Assembly: GCA_014896255.1 (NCBI GenBank)
Contig: JADBKT010000006.1
Coordinates: 1 to 64,000 of the forward strand
Origin: Hydrogenibacillus sp.
GTDB lineage: Bacteria; Bacillota; Bacilli; Thermicanales; DSM-22653
Length of the DNA: 64,000 nt
Direction of reading: 5' to 3'
This document shows positions 1 to 8,016 of the stretch, piece by piece (within the stretch, counting starts at the first letter, position 1; the number at the start of each line of letters is the position of its first letter). The position numbers were made by a program, and so were the translations under genes. The notes under the pieces were generated by a model. It worked only from the letters and a program-made list of their open reading frames with translations, ran no database searches and had not been told where the DNA came from.

Positions 1-123
1 GTGCCGTTTACCGGCGGGGCCGATCAAGAGACGTTTACGATTCAGGTCGCCGACCGTTATACGATCGCGATCTACAATACCGATACGCATGAAGTGACGG
101 TCCAAGGATACGTTACGCTTTAA
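1..123 (+). CDS. C-terminal end of an unidentified protein (partial)
   Basis: The frame is open from base 1 to a TAA at 121-123, giving the last 40 residues of a protein that starts outside the window. The tail alternates hydrophobic and polar residues (for example FTIQVADRYTIAIYN), as in a beta-sandwich edge of a secreted or surface domain. No motif identifies the family. The next gene starts 413 bases downstream, so this gene ends its transcription unit here. Confidence 0.5.
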   Translation: MPFTGGADQETFTIQVADRYTIAIYNTDTHEVTVQGYVTL

Positions 124-536
124 TGACGCCGATCTCCTCTCCTTTCCGCTTTTTTTAAAAAAACGAATGAAGCTCGTCTTGTCGACATCTGACTGGTCCA
201 TAGCCGACGATTTGATGTTAACACCAATAAAAAACTCAGAGAGCCATTTCCACCCCCTCTGACCATCGCGGACTCGTACGCGCCATGTACCTGGAATGGC
301 GCGCCGCGGCAAGGCGTAGAGACGTTCGCAGAACCTTACAAAATTGTAAGCTTCCACGGCGCTTTTGTCACCTTTGGACAAGGCGCTTTTTTGTTGAATC
401 GTTCACAATGAAGGTGTCTGAAAGGCGTCCGTTTATGCAAAATTAACATGCAACCTATTTTGCGTCTCATCGTCTTCCAATAAGGTGATGATTCTAGGAA
501 TGTTGTGCCGATCATCGAACGCAAGGGGCGGGTGAC
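124..536. other. Intergenic region with small inverted repeats, no gene
   Basis: No convincing reading frame fits this 413-base stretch, which is more AT-rich than its surroundings. It contains a 7-bp inverted repeat with a 2-base centre at 335-350 (CTTACAA-AA-TTGTAAG), a second inverted repeat GCAAAAT/ATTTTGC at 437-443 and 457-463, and a weak hairpin at 365-381 followed by a T-run at 387-392. These are possible operator or terminator elements for the flanking genes. No clear sigma-A promoter was found. Confidence 0.4.
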
Positions 537-1316
537 ATGCGCGCGAATCCGGACATCGAATCTGACGTCCAACGCTGTCGCACCGACGACGAGACGGCCG
601 TATGCGTCGAAGCGGTGACCTTCTCCGTCTCCACCCATGGCGGACGGCTCGACATCTTGCGCGGCGTCGACCTGTCCATCCCGAAAGGAACGCTCGTCAT
701 GCTCCTCGGCCGCTCCGGGACGGGAAAGACGACGCTGCTCAACTGCTTAAGCGGGCTGGAGAATCCGACGAGCGGGCGCATCCGCCTCGGCAACGTGGAT
801 CTGACCGCCCTTTCCGAACGCGCCCGTACCCGCTTTCGCCGCACGTCCGTCGGCATCGTCTTTCAGGCGCACCCGCTCGTGCCGCACCTGACCGTCGCCG
901 AGAACATCGCCCTCACCATGCGCCTGGCCGGTGTGCCGCGCGGATCGTGGAAAACGCGCATCGACGAAGCGCTCGCCGGCATCGGTCTTTTGCGCCGCGC
1001 CGAGCACTTTCCCGATGAACTTTCCGGCGGCGAACAGCAGCGCGCCGCCATCGCCCGGGCGATCGCCCATCGCCCGCCGTTTTTGTTCGCCGACGAGCCG
1101 ACGGCGGAACTGGACAGCGCCCGGGCGGCCGAGGTCATCCGGTTGTTTCGCCGCCTGGCGCACGACGACGGGTTGACGATCGTCATGACGACGCACGATC
1201 TCTCCTTGCTCGAATTCGCCGACGAGGTCTATGAGATGTCCGACGGACGGGCCGTCCGGCGGACATCCGTTCCGGCGCGGGCGGAACCTGTCGTCCCGCC
1301 TGACAACGCGTCTTGA
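537..1316 (+). CDS. ABC transporter ATP-binding protein, MacB/LolD type
   Basis: This 259-residue cytoplasmic ATPase energises an export-type or membrane-complex ABC system. Visible motifs are Walker A GRSGTGKTT (about residue 58), signature LSGGEQQR (about 162), Walker B LFADEPT and the H-loop TTHD. It resembles the MacB/LolD/FtsE subclass that pairs with FtsX-fold permeases. The ATG follows a GGGGCGGGTG purine stretch. It opens a forward cluster: an adaptor follows after 36 bases, then a large FtsX permease, so it most likely drives that permease. A second ATPase (5428) could do this instead or as well. Function is by family; the substrate is unknown. Confidence 0.9.
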   Translation: MRANPDIESDVQRCRTDDETAVCVEAVTFSVSTHGGRLDILRGVDLSIPKGTLVMLLGRSGTGKTTLLNCLSGLENPTSGRIRLGNVDLTALSERARTRFRRTSVGIVFQAHPLVPHLTVAENIALTMRLAGVPRGSWKTRIDEALAGIGLLRRAEHFPDELSGGEQQRAAIARAIAHRPPFLFADEPTAELDSARAAEVIRLFRRLAHDDGLTIVMTTHDLSLLEFADEVYEMSDGRAVRRTSVPARAEPVVPPDNAS

Positions 1317-1352
1317 GCATGCAGAAAACGTTCACCGGTAAGGAGTCATCCC

Positions 1353-2438
1353 ATGCGATCCGTCCTGTTCATGCTCGGTCTTTGGACCATGCTTTCCGCC
1401 GTCCTGACGGCCTGTTCCATCATCCCGGCCGAACCGGCCGAAGAGCGGCTCCCGGACATCGAGCCGCCGAAGATTTCGCAAAAGCCGGAGATGACCGTCG
1501 AGCGCGGTCGCATCGCCTTGACCGCCCGCGGGCAAGGACAGGTGATTTCCGAACGAGAGGAAAACCTGTTCTTTTCTGCCGGAGATAAAGACGCAAGCGC
1601 CGACGGCGGACAATCTCAGGCGCTCAAACTCAAGCGGCTCGCCGTCAATCCCGGCGACACCGTGCGGAAAGGCGCGCTGATCGCCGAGTTGGACACGAAA
1701 AACCTCGACCTCGAAGCGGAGAAAAAGCGCGATCAGTTGAAGCTCGAAGAGCACAAACTGATCGCCGAACTGCGCAAAGTGCCGGAAAACGAAGCCGAGC
1801 GCATTGCCCAAGAACAAGCGAAAGCGGCCTATAGAGAGCAAGCGCGAGCGCTGGCCGCCTTGGAACGCACCCTGGCCGGCTCCCGCATCTATGCGCCGTT
1901 TGACGGGGAGATCACGCGGGTCTTTTACAAGGTCGGCGATTCGGTCAAGCCGTACGATCCGGTGGCCACGATCATCGATCCGAACGCCCTCGTCGTCGGC
2001 GTACAGGTCGCCGACAAAGACCTGGAGCACATCCGCGTCGGCATGCCGGCCGAGGTGGAAATCGGCGGTTTGAAAGAGGTCTATCGCGGCGAAGTCGTCC
2101 GGCTGCCGTCCTCCGGATCGGACAGTGCCCCGCGCGATCCGTTCGGTCCGCCTTCCGGGTCCGACGAGCGCGACAAGATGGTCTGGATCCGCCTGGCCTC
2201 GCCTCCGGAAGGGCTGCAGGCCGGCGCTTTCGCCCGGGCGACGTTTGAGCTTTTGGCCAAAGACAACGTCGTCAAAATCCCCCGGGCGTACTTGAACACC
2301 TACGGCGGCCGGACGTACGTCATCGTCAAAGACGGCGACGTCAAGCGCGAAGTCGACGTCGAAACGGGCCTGGAGACGGCGACCGAAGTGGAGATCATCC
2401 GCGGGCTCTCCGGCGGCGAGCGCATCATCGGCCGCTGA
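1353..2438 (+). CDS. Lipoprotein periplasmic-adaptor-like protein (HlyD/MacA family)
   Basis: The 361-residue protein begins with a lipoprotein signal peptide ending in lipobox LTAC, so it should be tethered to the outer face of the membrane. A coiled-coil-like helical stretch rich in E, K, A and L (about residues 120-170) lies between the two halves of a lipoyl-like domain (the second half begins near APFDGEITRV). Beta-barrel segments follow, the order typical of MacA/YknX adaptors. AAGGAG lies 7 bases before the ATG. It sits between an ATPase and an FtsX permease, matching MacA-MacB-type tripartite exporters of Gram-positives such as YknXYZ. Substrate unknown. Confidence 0.85.
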   Translation: MRSVLFMLGLWTMLSAVLTACSIIPAEPAEERLPDIEPPKISQKPEMTVERGRIALTARGQGQVISEREENLFFSAGDKDASADGGQSQALKLKRLAVNPGDTVRKGALIAELDTKNLDLEAEKKRDQLKLEEHKLIAELRKVPENEAERIAQEQAKAAYREQARALAALERTLAGSRIYAPFDGEITRVFYKVGDSVKPYDPVATIIDPNALVVGVQVADKDLEHIRVGMPAEVEIGGLKEVYRGEVVRLPSSGSDSAPRDPFGPPSGSDERDKMVWIRLASPPEGLQAGAFARATFELLAKDNVVKIPRAYLNTYGGRTYVIVKDGDVKREVDVETGLETATEVEIIRGLSGGERIIGR

Positions 2439-2472
2439 TCATCGATGTCCCGCGCACGGGAGCGATGCCTCG

Positions 2473-5388
2473 ATGTGGCTTCTCGCCTGGCAGAAGTTCA
2501 AGAACAAAAAAGGGATGACCGCCATCCAGGTGCTCGGCCTCGCCCTCGCCGTGGCCCTGCTCACCGCCGTCCCGCTCTACGCCAACGGAGCCCTGGCCAA
2601 CGTGGTGACAGAGACGCTGAAGTCGGCGCAAGGCGACGCCAAAGGGCTTCCGCCCGAGGCGCTCACCATCCGCTTTCAGGCGGTCGGAAACATTGCGCCG
2701 GATCCGGCGCAGGTCCGCGCCTTTTTGGATTACGCCGAAGGCGCGCTGGCCGAAGAGAGCGGGCTTTCGCTTCGGCGCTCCCTCGGCGCTTACGGGCTTC
2801 GGCCACAGTCGTTTACGCTCCTCGGCGAAGATAGCCCGCGCCGCGCCACACTTTCCCTGATGGCCCTCACCGATCTTCCCGGCGCCGAGCTGTTCGACGG
2901 GCGCACGATGCGCGACGAACGGCAAAGCGGCGGCGTGTTGGAAGTGATCGCCCATCGGGATCTTTTGCTCGCCCATCATCTCAAAGCCGGCGACACGCTT
3001 CGGGCGCAGCTTACGTCCGGCACCAAACGCACCACCGTGACGGTGCGCATCGTCGGCGGCTTCGACCTGCCGGAGGAAAGCGACTTGTTCACCTTCCCCG
3101 GGCGGACATTCTTCAAACAGACGCTCATCGCCCACCCGAAGGCGCTTCAAGCGGCGTTGGCGGGCGGAGAGGTCCCCCTCTCGACGGCGCAGTGGCTGTA
3201 CGTCTTCGACTTATCGCAACTGGACGCCTCCCGCTTGGCACACGCCCGGCAGTGGCTCAGCCGTTTGGACATCGCCCTCGAGCGGCGGCTCGAGCAGACG
3301 CGGGTAGAAGTGTCCTTCGCCGACTTGCTTGACCGCTTCCAACGCGAGAACGCCCGCTTGAAGCAAATGCTCATCGCCTTGGTCGCTCCGGTCGCCGTGC
3401 TTTTGCTCGATTTCATTCATACCACCGGGCGGTTCGTCATCGCGGGAGAAACCCACGAGATCGCCCTCCTTCTCGGGCGCGGCGCACGCCGGCGACAAAT
3501 CTACACCCTTTACGCCTACGAGACGTTTTTGCAGTGGGTCTTCGCGTTGCCGTTCGGCCTCGCCTTCGGCTACGGCCTGGCCCGCGTCATCGGCGCTTCG
3601 GCCGGCTTTTTGGTTTTCGTCCGGCGCAAATCGATTCCCTTAAGCCTCACCCCCGACATCGCCCTGTACGCGCTCGTCGCCCTCGCCGCCGCCTTCGGCG
3701 TCCGCCTCTTCCTCGCCCGACGCCTCTTAAGCGACGCGGCGAGCGTCCGGGCCCGCCGCCGCGAGCGATCCCGTGTCGCCGCCGCCGTCGGATTGGACAT
3801 CGGCCTCCTGGCCGTCGCGGCGTACGGCTGGTTTGCCCTGCACCGCCAAGCGGGCTTGAGCGGCGCGACAGGTGCCGATGCCGCGGGCAGCATCGACCCC
3901 CTCTTCATCCTCGTTCCGGCCCTCGCCATCGTCGCCGTGACGCGCTTTCTCCTGCGCCTGTACCCGTGGATCATGGGCATTTTGCAGCGAATCGCCGGGC
4001 GCTTCGGCCTGGCGGTCGAACTCGCGTTGACGACGCTCTCGCGCACGCCGAAAGATTATACGGCGATCATGCGGCTGGTGTCGCTGACGCTCGCCCTCGG
4101 CCTCTACAGCGCGGAGACGGCGGCGACGCTCAAGACGAACTGGGAGAACGCCTTTACCTACGCCACCGGCGCCGATGCCGTGATCCGCGCCCAGTGGGAG
4201 ACGACGCTGGATCCTTCTTCGCTCGTCTCGGTCGGCGGGAGCGCCGGTACGCCGGGGATTCCCGGGGGCACCGGCGGCGGGGGGAGCGGCGGATTCGGCG
4301 GGATGCCGGGCGGCTTCGGCGGAGGACCCGGCGGAGGGAGAGGAGCGGGCGGCGGAGACGGCAACGACGACGGGCCGAAGCTCCGCTACGTCTATGTGGA
4401 ACCCCCGTTCGAGTTGTTTCAACACCTCCCCGGCGTGGCCCACGAAGCGCGCGTCCTCGTCCGGGACGTCGCCGTCGCCGCCGGGACGAAGGCGCTCGGG
4501 AAAGGCCGGCTGATGGCCATCGACAACGTCGATTTCGCCCAAACGGCATACTTCCTGCCCGATCTGTACGCCCCGCACCACCCGTTTGACTACCTCCGCC
4601 TGTTGGGCAAGCACGAAGCGGCGCTGATCGCCTCCGACGACTTTTTGACCAAAACCGGCCTCAAACCGGGCGACGTATTGACGCTTTCGCTCGAACGTAA
4701 AACGGCCGAATTCATCATCTTCGCCGGCGTGCCATACTGGCCGACCTTGGCGCCGGAAGACGGCCCGTTTTTCGTCGCCAACCTGGCCTATGTGCAGGAT
4801 GTCTGGCCCCTCGAGCCGTATGACGTCTGGCTTCGGCTGAAGCCGGACGGGCGCTTGGCCGATGCCGTTCAAGCGCTCCTCGATAAAGACGTCCCCTTAA
4901 GCGAGGTGATCGATCACCGTTCCGAACGCATCCTCCAGCGCAAACAGCCGTTTTTGGGCGGCGTCTTCGGCACGCTCACGCTGGATTTTCTGATCGCCGC
5001 TTTTGCCACGCTCTCCGGTTACGCGCTCATCACCGCTTTTACCTTGCTTCGCCGCGCACCGACGTTCAGCCTGCTCCGCGCCTCCGGCCTTTCGACCACG
5101 GAGCTCATCCTCTGGCTCGTCGTCGAACAGGTACTGAGCGTCGGGAGCGCCCTCGCCCTCGGCCTCGCCGGCGGCGCCTTAGCGGCCAGGTTATACCTTC
5201 CTTTTCTGGAGCACAGTTTTGCGGGCGGGACGAAGACGCCGCCGTTTGCCGTCGTCTTCCGCCCGGAAGACGCCTGGACGATGGCGACAGTGGCCCTCCT
5301 GGCCCTGGCCGCCACCGCCGCGATCATCATCCGCGAGGCATTCCGCCTGAAGCTCGGCGAGACGCTGAAACTCGGCGCCGAACGATAA
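2473..5388 (+). CDS. Large FtsX-family ABC permease
   Basis: This 971-residue membrane protein has an N-terminal membrane segment (about residues 15-35), a long extracytoplasmic domain, a transmembrane block near 298-430, another near 450-530, and C-terminal helices at about 835-960. This is the layout of a duplicated FtsX permease of the MacB/YknZ class. A very glycine-rich, low-complexity insert lies at about residues 585-635 in the second external domain. The ATG follows GGGAG. It is the channel candidate for the ATPases at 537 and 5428 and the adaptor at 1353. Such permeases usually drive mechanical export or lipoprotein/peptide extrusion rather than uptake; the substrate cannot be inferred. 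Confidence 0.85.
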   Translation: MWLLAWQKFKNKKGMTAIQVLGLALAVALLTAVPLYANGALANVVTETLKSAQGDAKGLPPEALTIRFQAVGNIAPDPAQVRAFLDYAEGALAEESGLSLRRSLGAYGLRPQSFTLLGEDSPRRATLSLMALTDLPGAELFDGRTMRDERQSGGVLEVIAHRDLLLAHHLKAGDTLRAQLTSGTKRTTVTVRIVGGFDLPEESDLFTFPGRTFFKQTLIAHPKALQAALAGGEVPLSTAQWLYVFDLSQLDASRLAHARQWLSRLDIALERRLEQTRVEVSFADLLDRFQRENARLKQMLIALVAPVAVLLLDFIHTTGRFVIAGETHEIALLLGRGARRRQIYTLYAYETFLQWVFALPFGLAFGYGLARVIGASAGFLVFVRRKSIPLSLTPDIALYALVALAAAFGVRLFLARRLLSDAASVRARRRERSRVAAAVGLDIGLLAVAAYGWFALHRQAGLSGATGADAAGSIDPLFILVPALAIVAVTRFLLRLYPWIMGILQRIAGRFGLAVELALTTLSRTPKDYTAIMRLVSLTLALGLYSAETAATLKTNWENAFTYATGADAVIRAQWETTLDPSSLVSVGGSAGTPGIPGGTGGGGSGGFGGMPGGFGGGPGGGRGAGGGDGNDDGPKLRYVYVEPPFELFQHLPGVAHEARVLVRDVAVAAGTKALGKGRLMAIDNVDFAQTAYFLPDLYAPHHPFDYLRLLGKHEAALIASDDFLTKTGLKPGDVLTLSLERKTAEFIIFAGVPYWPTLAPEDGPFFVANLAYVQDVWPLEPYDVWLRLKPDGRLADAVQALLDKDVPLSEVIDHRSERILQRKQPFLGGVFGTLTLDFLIAAFATLSGYALITAFTLLRRAPTFSLLRASGLSTTELILWLVVEQVLSVGSALALGLAGGALAARLYLPFLEHSFAGGTKTPPFAVVFRPEDAWTMATVALLALAATAAIIIREAFRLKLGETLKLGAER

Positions 5389-5427
5389 AGATGCCCGCCA
5401 GGGAATCGATCAGGAGGCGAGATCAGC

Positions 5428-6459
5428 ATGATTCGACATCTTCGACATCCCCGCGCCGGAAACGGCCCCGATGAAACCGATCGTTCGGATGCCTCCCCAG
5501 CGCCGGAGATTGCGGACGACGCCTTCGAGCCGGTCATCGTCTGCGAAGACGTGGTCAAAATTTACAAATCCGACGATGTCGAGGTCACGGCGCTCAAGGG
5601 CGTGGATCTCACCGTCCCTCGCGGCGCGCTGATGGCCATCATCGGTGCGAGCGGCAGCGGCAAATCGACGCTCATGAACATCCTCGGCGGCCTGGACCGC
5701 CCCTCGGCCGGAAAGGTGCGCGTCGCCGGTCGGGATTTAAGTCGACAACCGCTCCGGTCCCTCGTCGACTATCGCTTAAGGACGGTCGGCTTCGTCTGGC
5801 AAAACGGCTCGCGGAACTTGCTGCCGTACCTGTCTGCGCTGGACAATGTCCTCGTCCCGATGCGCCTCGCCGGGCGCGTCGACCGCGATTACGCCGTCGA
5901 ACTCTTGACCCGCGTCGGGCTCAAAGAACGCCTGCACGCCCGGCCGCACACCCTCTCCGGCGGGGAACAGCAGCGCACGGCGATCGCCGTGGCGCTGGCC
6001 AACCGCCCGGAGGTGCTCCTCGCCGACGAGCCGACCGGCGCCCTGGACAACCGCACCGCCCAAAGCGTGCTGGACGTCTTTCGCACGCTGAACCGCACCC
6101 TGGGCACGACGATCGTCATCGTCACCCATGACCTGTCCGTCGCCCGCGCCGTCGACCGCGTCGTCATGATGCGCGACGGGCTCATCTCCACCGAATTTCT
6201 CCGCCAAGCCGAAGACATATCCCCAACCGGCGAAACGACCCATGAATCGAATCAAGCGCAAAAACCGGCAGATCAGGCGCTGAAAACGTTGGGCAGCGCT
6301 GAACACCGCTCCTACGCCGTCGTCGACGCCGCCGGGCGCATCCAGCTCCCGGAAGAAGACCTGCAAGCCCTCGGCATCGACCGCCATGCCGTCGTCGAAC
6401 GGCGCGGCGACGCCCTCGTCATCCGCCCGGCGCGCCAAAACCGCGCGGCCCGTGAATGA
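5428..6459 (+). CDS. ABC transporter ATPase with C-terminal SpoVT/AbrB-like domain
   Basis: Residues 25-260 form a MacB/LolD-type ATPase with Walker A GASGSGKST, signature LSGGEQQR and Walker B LLADEPTGALD. After a polar linker, residues 295-335 resemble a SpoVT/AbrB swapped-hairpin domain: VVDAAGRIQLPEEDLQALGI, then a hydrophobic strand ending LVIRPA. AbrB domains normally bind DNA or mediate dimerisation, so this tail is unusual on a transporter ATPase. The ATG at 5428 is preceded by AGGAGG at a 10-base distance. It follows the FtsX permease by 40 bases and precedes two solute-binding lipoproteins. The ATPase call is certain; the tail is assigned from its pattern. Confidence 0.88.
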   Translation: MIRHLRHPRAGNGPDETDRSDASPAPEIADDAFEPVIVCEDVVKIYKSDDVEVTALKGVDLTVPRGALMAIIGASGSGKSTLMNILGGLDRPSAGKVRVAGRDLSRQPLRSLVDYRLRTVGFVWQNGSRNLLPYLSALDNVLVPMRLAGRVDRDYAVELLTRVGLKERLHARPHTLSGGEQQRTAIAVALANRPEVLLADEPTGALDNRTAQSVLDVFRTLNRTLGTTIVIVTHDLSVARAVDRVVMMRDGLISTEFLRQAEDISPTGETTHESNQAQKPADQALKTLGSAEHRSYAVVDAAGRIQLPEEDLQALGIDRHAVVERRGDALVIRPARQNRAARE

Positions 6460-6505
6460 ATCGCCCCGCCATGCCGATCATCCGATATAGAAGGAGTTGA
6501 TCCCC

Positions 6506-7975
6506 ATGCGCCTAAGACGGCACACCGTCCGAGCCCGCCTGTTCATCGTCCTCGTCCTCACCGTCCTCATCGCCGGTTGCAATCCGGCCCAAAACACGAC
6601 CGGCGGCACGCCGAAGACGCTCCGCGTGCTCGGAGACGCGTATTTTCTCGACCTTTACAACGCCGTCTTCGCCGTCACCCATCCGGATGCGGAGATCGAA
6701 TTCATCGACATCAACCGTGCGCGCGAAGACGCTTTCCAAGCTTTCCAGCGCGACGCCGCGAACAACCCGGGAGGAGAAACATCCGGACCCGGAGCATTCA
6801 ATGAACTCAAACTGTACGAGCAACTCCTAAGCGGCCCGGAAGCGCCGGACGTCGTCGTCTTAAACAGCGATCTTCTGGCGTCTTTGTCCCAAAGCGGATT
6901 CCTCGCCCCCCTCGACGGCTACGTGGAAAAAGACAAGTTCCCGCTGGATCGCCTGGCCCCGAGCCTCGTCGAAGCCTTGCGCGATCTCGGCGACGGCACG
7001 CTCTACGGCCTCGCGCCGACGTTCAACGCCGTCGCCCTGGCCTACAACAAAGACCGCTTCGACGAACTGAATCTTCCCTACCCGACGGACGACATGACGT
7101 GGAGCGAACTGTTCGATCTGGCCGAATCGCTCACCGGCGAAAAAAACGGCCAGCCGGTCGCCGGACTCTCGATCGGCTCATTGGGCGATCTCTTAAATTT
7201 TGCAGAATTTTTGCTCCAGCAGAAGGGCGTCCGGCTTCTCTCCGATGACGGCAAACCTCAACCGATCGACACGCCGGAGCGACGAGACGTCTGGACGAAC
7301 GTCGTCGACCTGGAACGCCGCGGAGTGATCACCCGGCCGTATTATGAGCGATTGGAAGAGATGAACAAACAGGGTGCGACCGGCGGTGCGAAAGTGATAC
7401 CCCGTATGCACCCGTTCGAAGACGATGATTTGTTGAGCGGGCGGGCGGCGATGAAGTTCGTCCGGCCAACCGATCTGGACCAGTTGCAAGGGGTGCTGAG
7501 CGGCCGTTACAACTTCATGTTCAACGACGAAACATGGCAACCGCCGTCGTTTGCCTGGGACATCGCCGCTGTTCCCGTCGATCCCGATCATCCGGACGTC
7601 GGCGGGCCGGTCGACATCTATCAAATCTTTGCCGTCAACGCCAACAGCGCCCAACCCGAACTCGCCTGGACGTACATCCGCGAGGCGATGAGCGAAAAAG
7701 TGGCCAAATCGCTTCGCACCAAAAGCTACATGTCCGAACTGAACGCCTACGTCGACTTCAACAAACGTCCGGAATTCGCCGACATTCACTTCGACGCCTT
7801 CTGGCTGCGCAAACCGCCTTCTCCCGTCGGGCAATACCAAGAACAGTATTACCAAATTCAATCGATTTTAAGGTCAGCCATGGATCAAGTGCGTCGCCAA
7901 AACGCTAGCGTGGACGAAGCGCTCCGTCAAGCCGAACAAAACGTCCAAGCGACGCCTGGGGGCGGTTCCCGCTGA
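6506..7975 (+). CDS. Extracellular solute-binding lipoprotein (family 1)
   Basis: A 489-residue lipoprotein with signal peptide and lipobox LIAGC, then the two-lobed pattern of family 1 (sugar-type) solute-binding proteins: a first strand KTLRVLGDAYF, PDVVVLNSDLLASL, LYGLAPTFNAVALAYNKDRF and DDMTWSELFDLAESLTG. The ATG at 6506 has AAGGAG 9 bases upstream; an in-frame TTG at 6497 is less likely. It is clearly paralogous to the next gene. No MalF/MalG-type permease is nearby, so it may be a receptor or accessory part of the FtsX-type system instead of an importer subunit. Confidence 0.85.
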   Translation: MRLRRHTVRARLFIVLVLTVLIAGCNPAQNTTGGTPKTLRVLGDAYFLDLYNAVFAVTHPDAEIEFIDINRAREDAFQAFQRDAANNPGGETSGPGAFNELKLYEQLLSGPEAPDVVVLNSDLLASLSQSGFLAPLDGYVEKDKFPLDRLAPSLVEALRDLGDGTLYGLAPTFNAVALAYNKDRFDELNLPYPTDDMTWSELFDLAESLTGEKNGQPVAGLSIGSLGDLLNFAEFLLQQKGVRLLSDDGKPQPIDTPERRDVWTNVVDLERRGVITRPYYERLEEMNKQGATGGAKVIPRMHPFEDDDLLSGRAAMKFVRPTDLDQLQGVLSGRYNFMFNDETWQPPSFAWDIAAVPVDPDHPDVGGPVDIYQIFAVNANSAQPELAWTYIREAMSEKVAKSLRTKSYMSELNAYVDFNKRPEFADIHFDAFWLRKPPSPVGQYQEQYYQIQSILRSAMDQVRRQNASVDEALRQAEQNVQATPGGGSR

Positions 7976-8016
7976 TCGCCGTGTCGAGCAAAACATCGAA
8001 CGAGGAGGTTTCCGCC

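Noticed and set aside
358-392. Direct repeat GGCGCTTTT and a T-run as a terminator of the first partial gene
   Set aside because: The repeats are direct, not inverted. The 5-bp hairpin between them is weak and is separated from the T-run by GGCGC, so it was noted only within the intergenic entry.
3727-4872. Long minus-strand frame inside the FtsX permease
   Set aside because: Shadow frame with biased composition; the forward gene is continuous and has the expected membrane segments.
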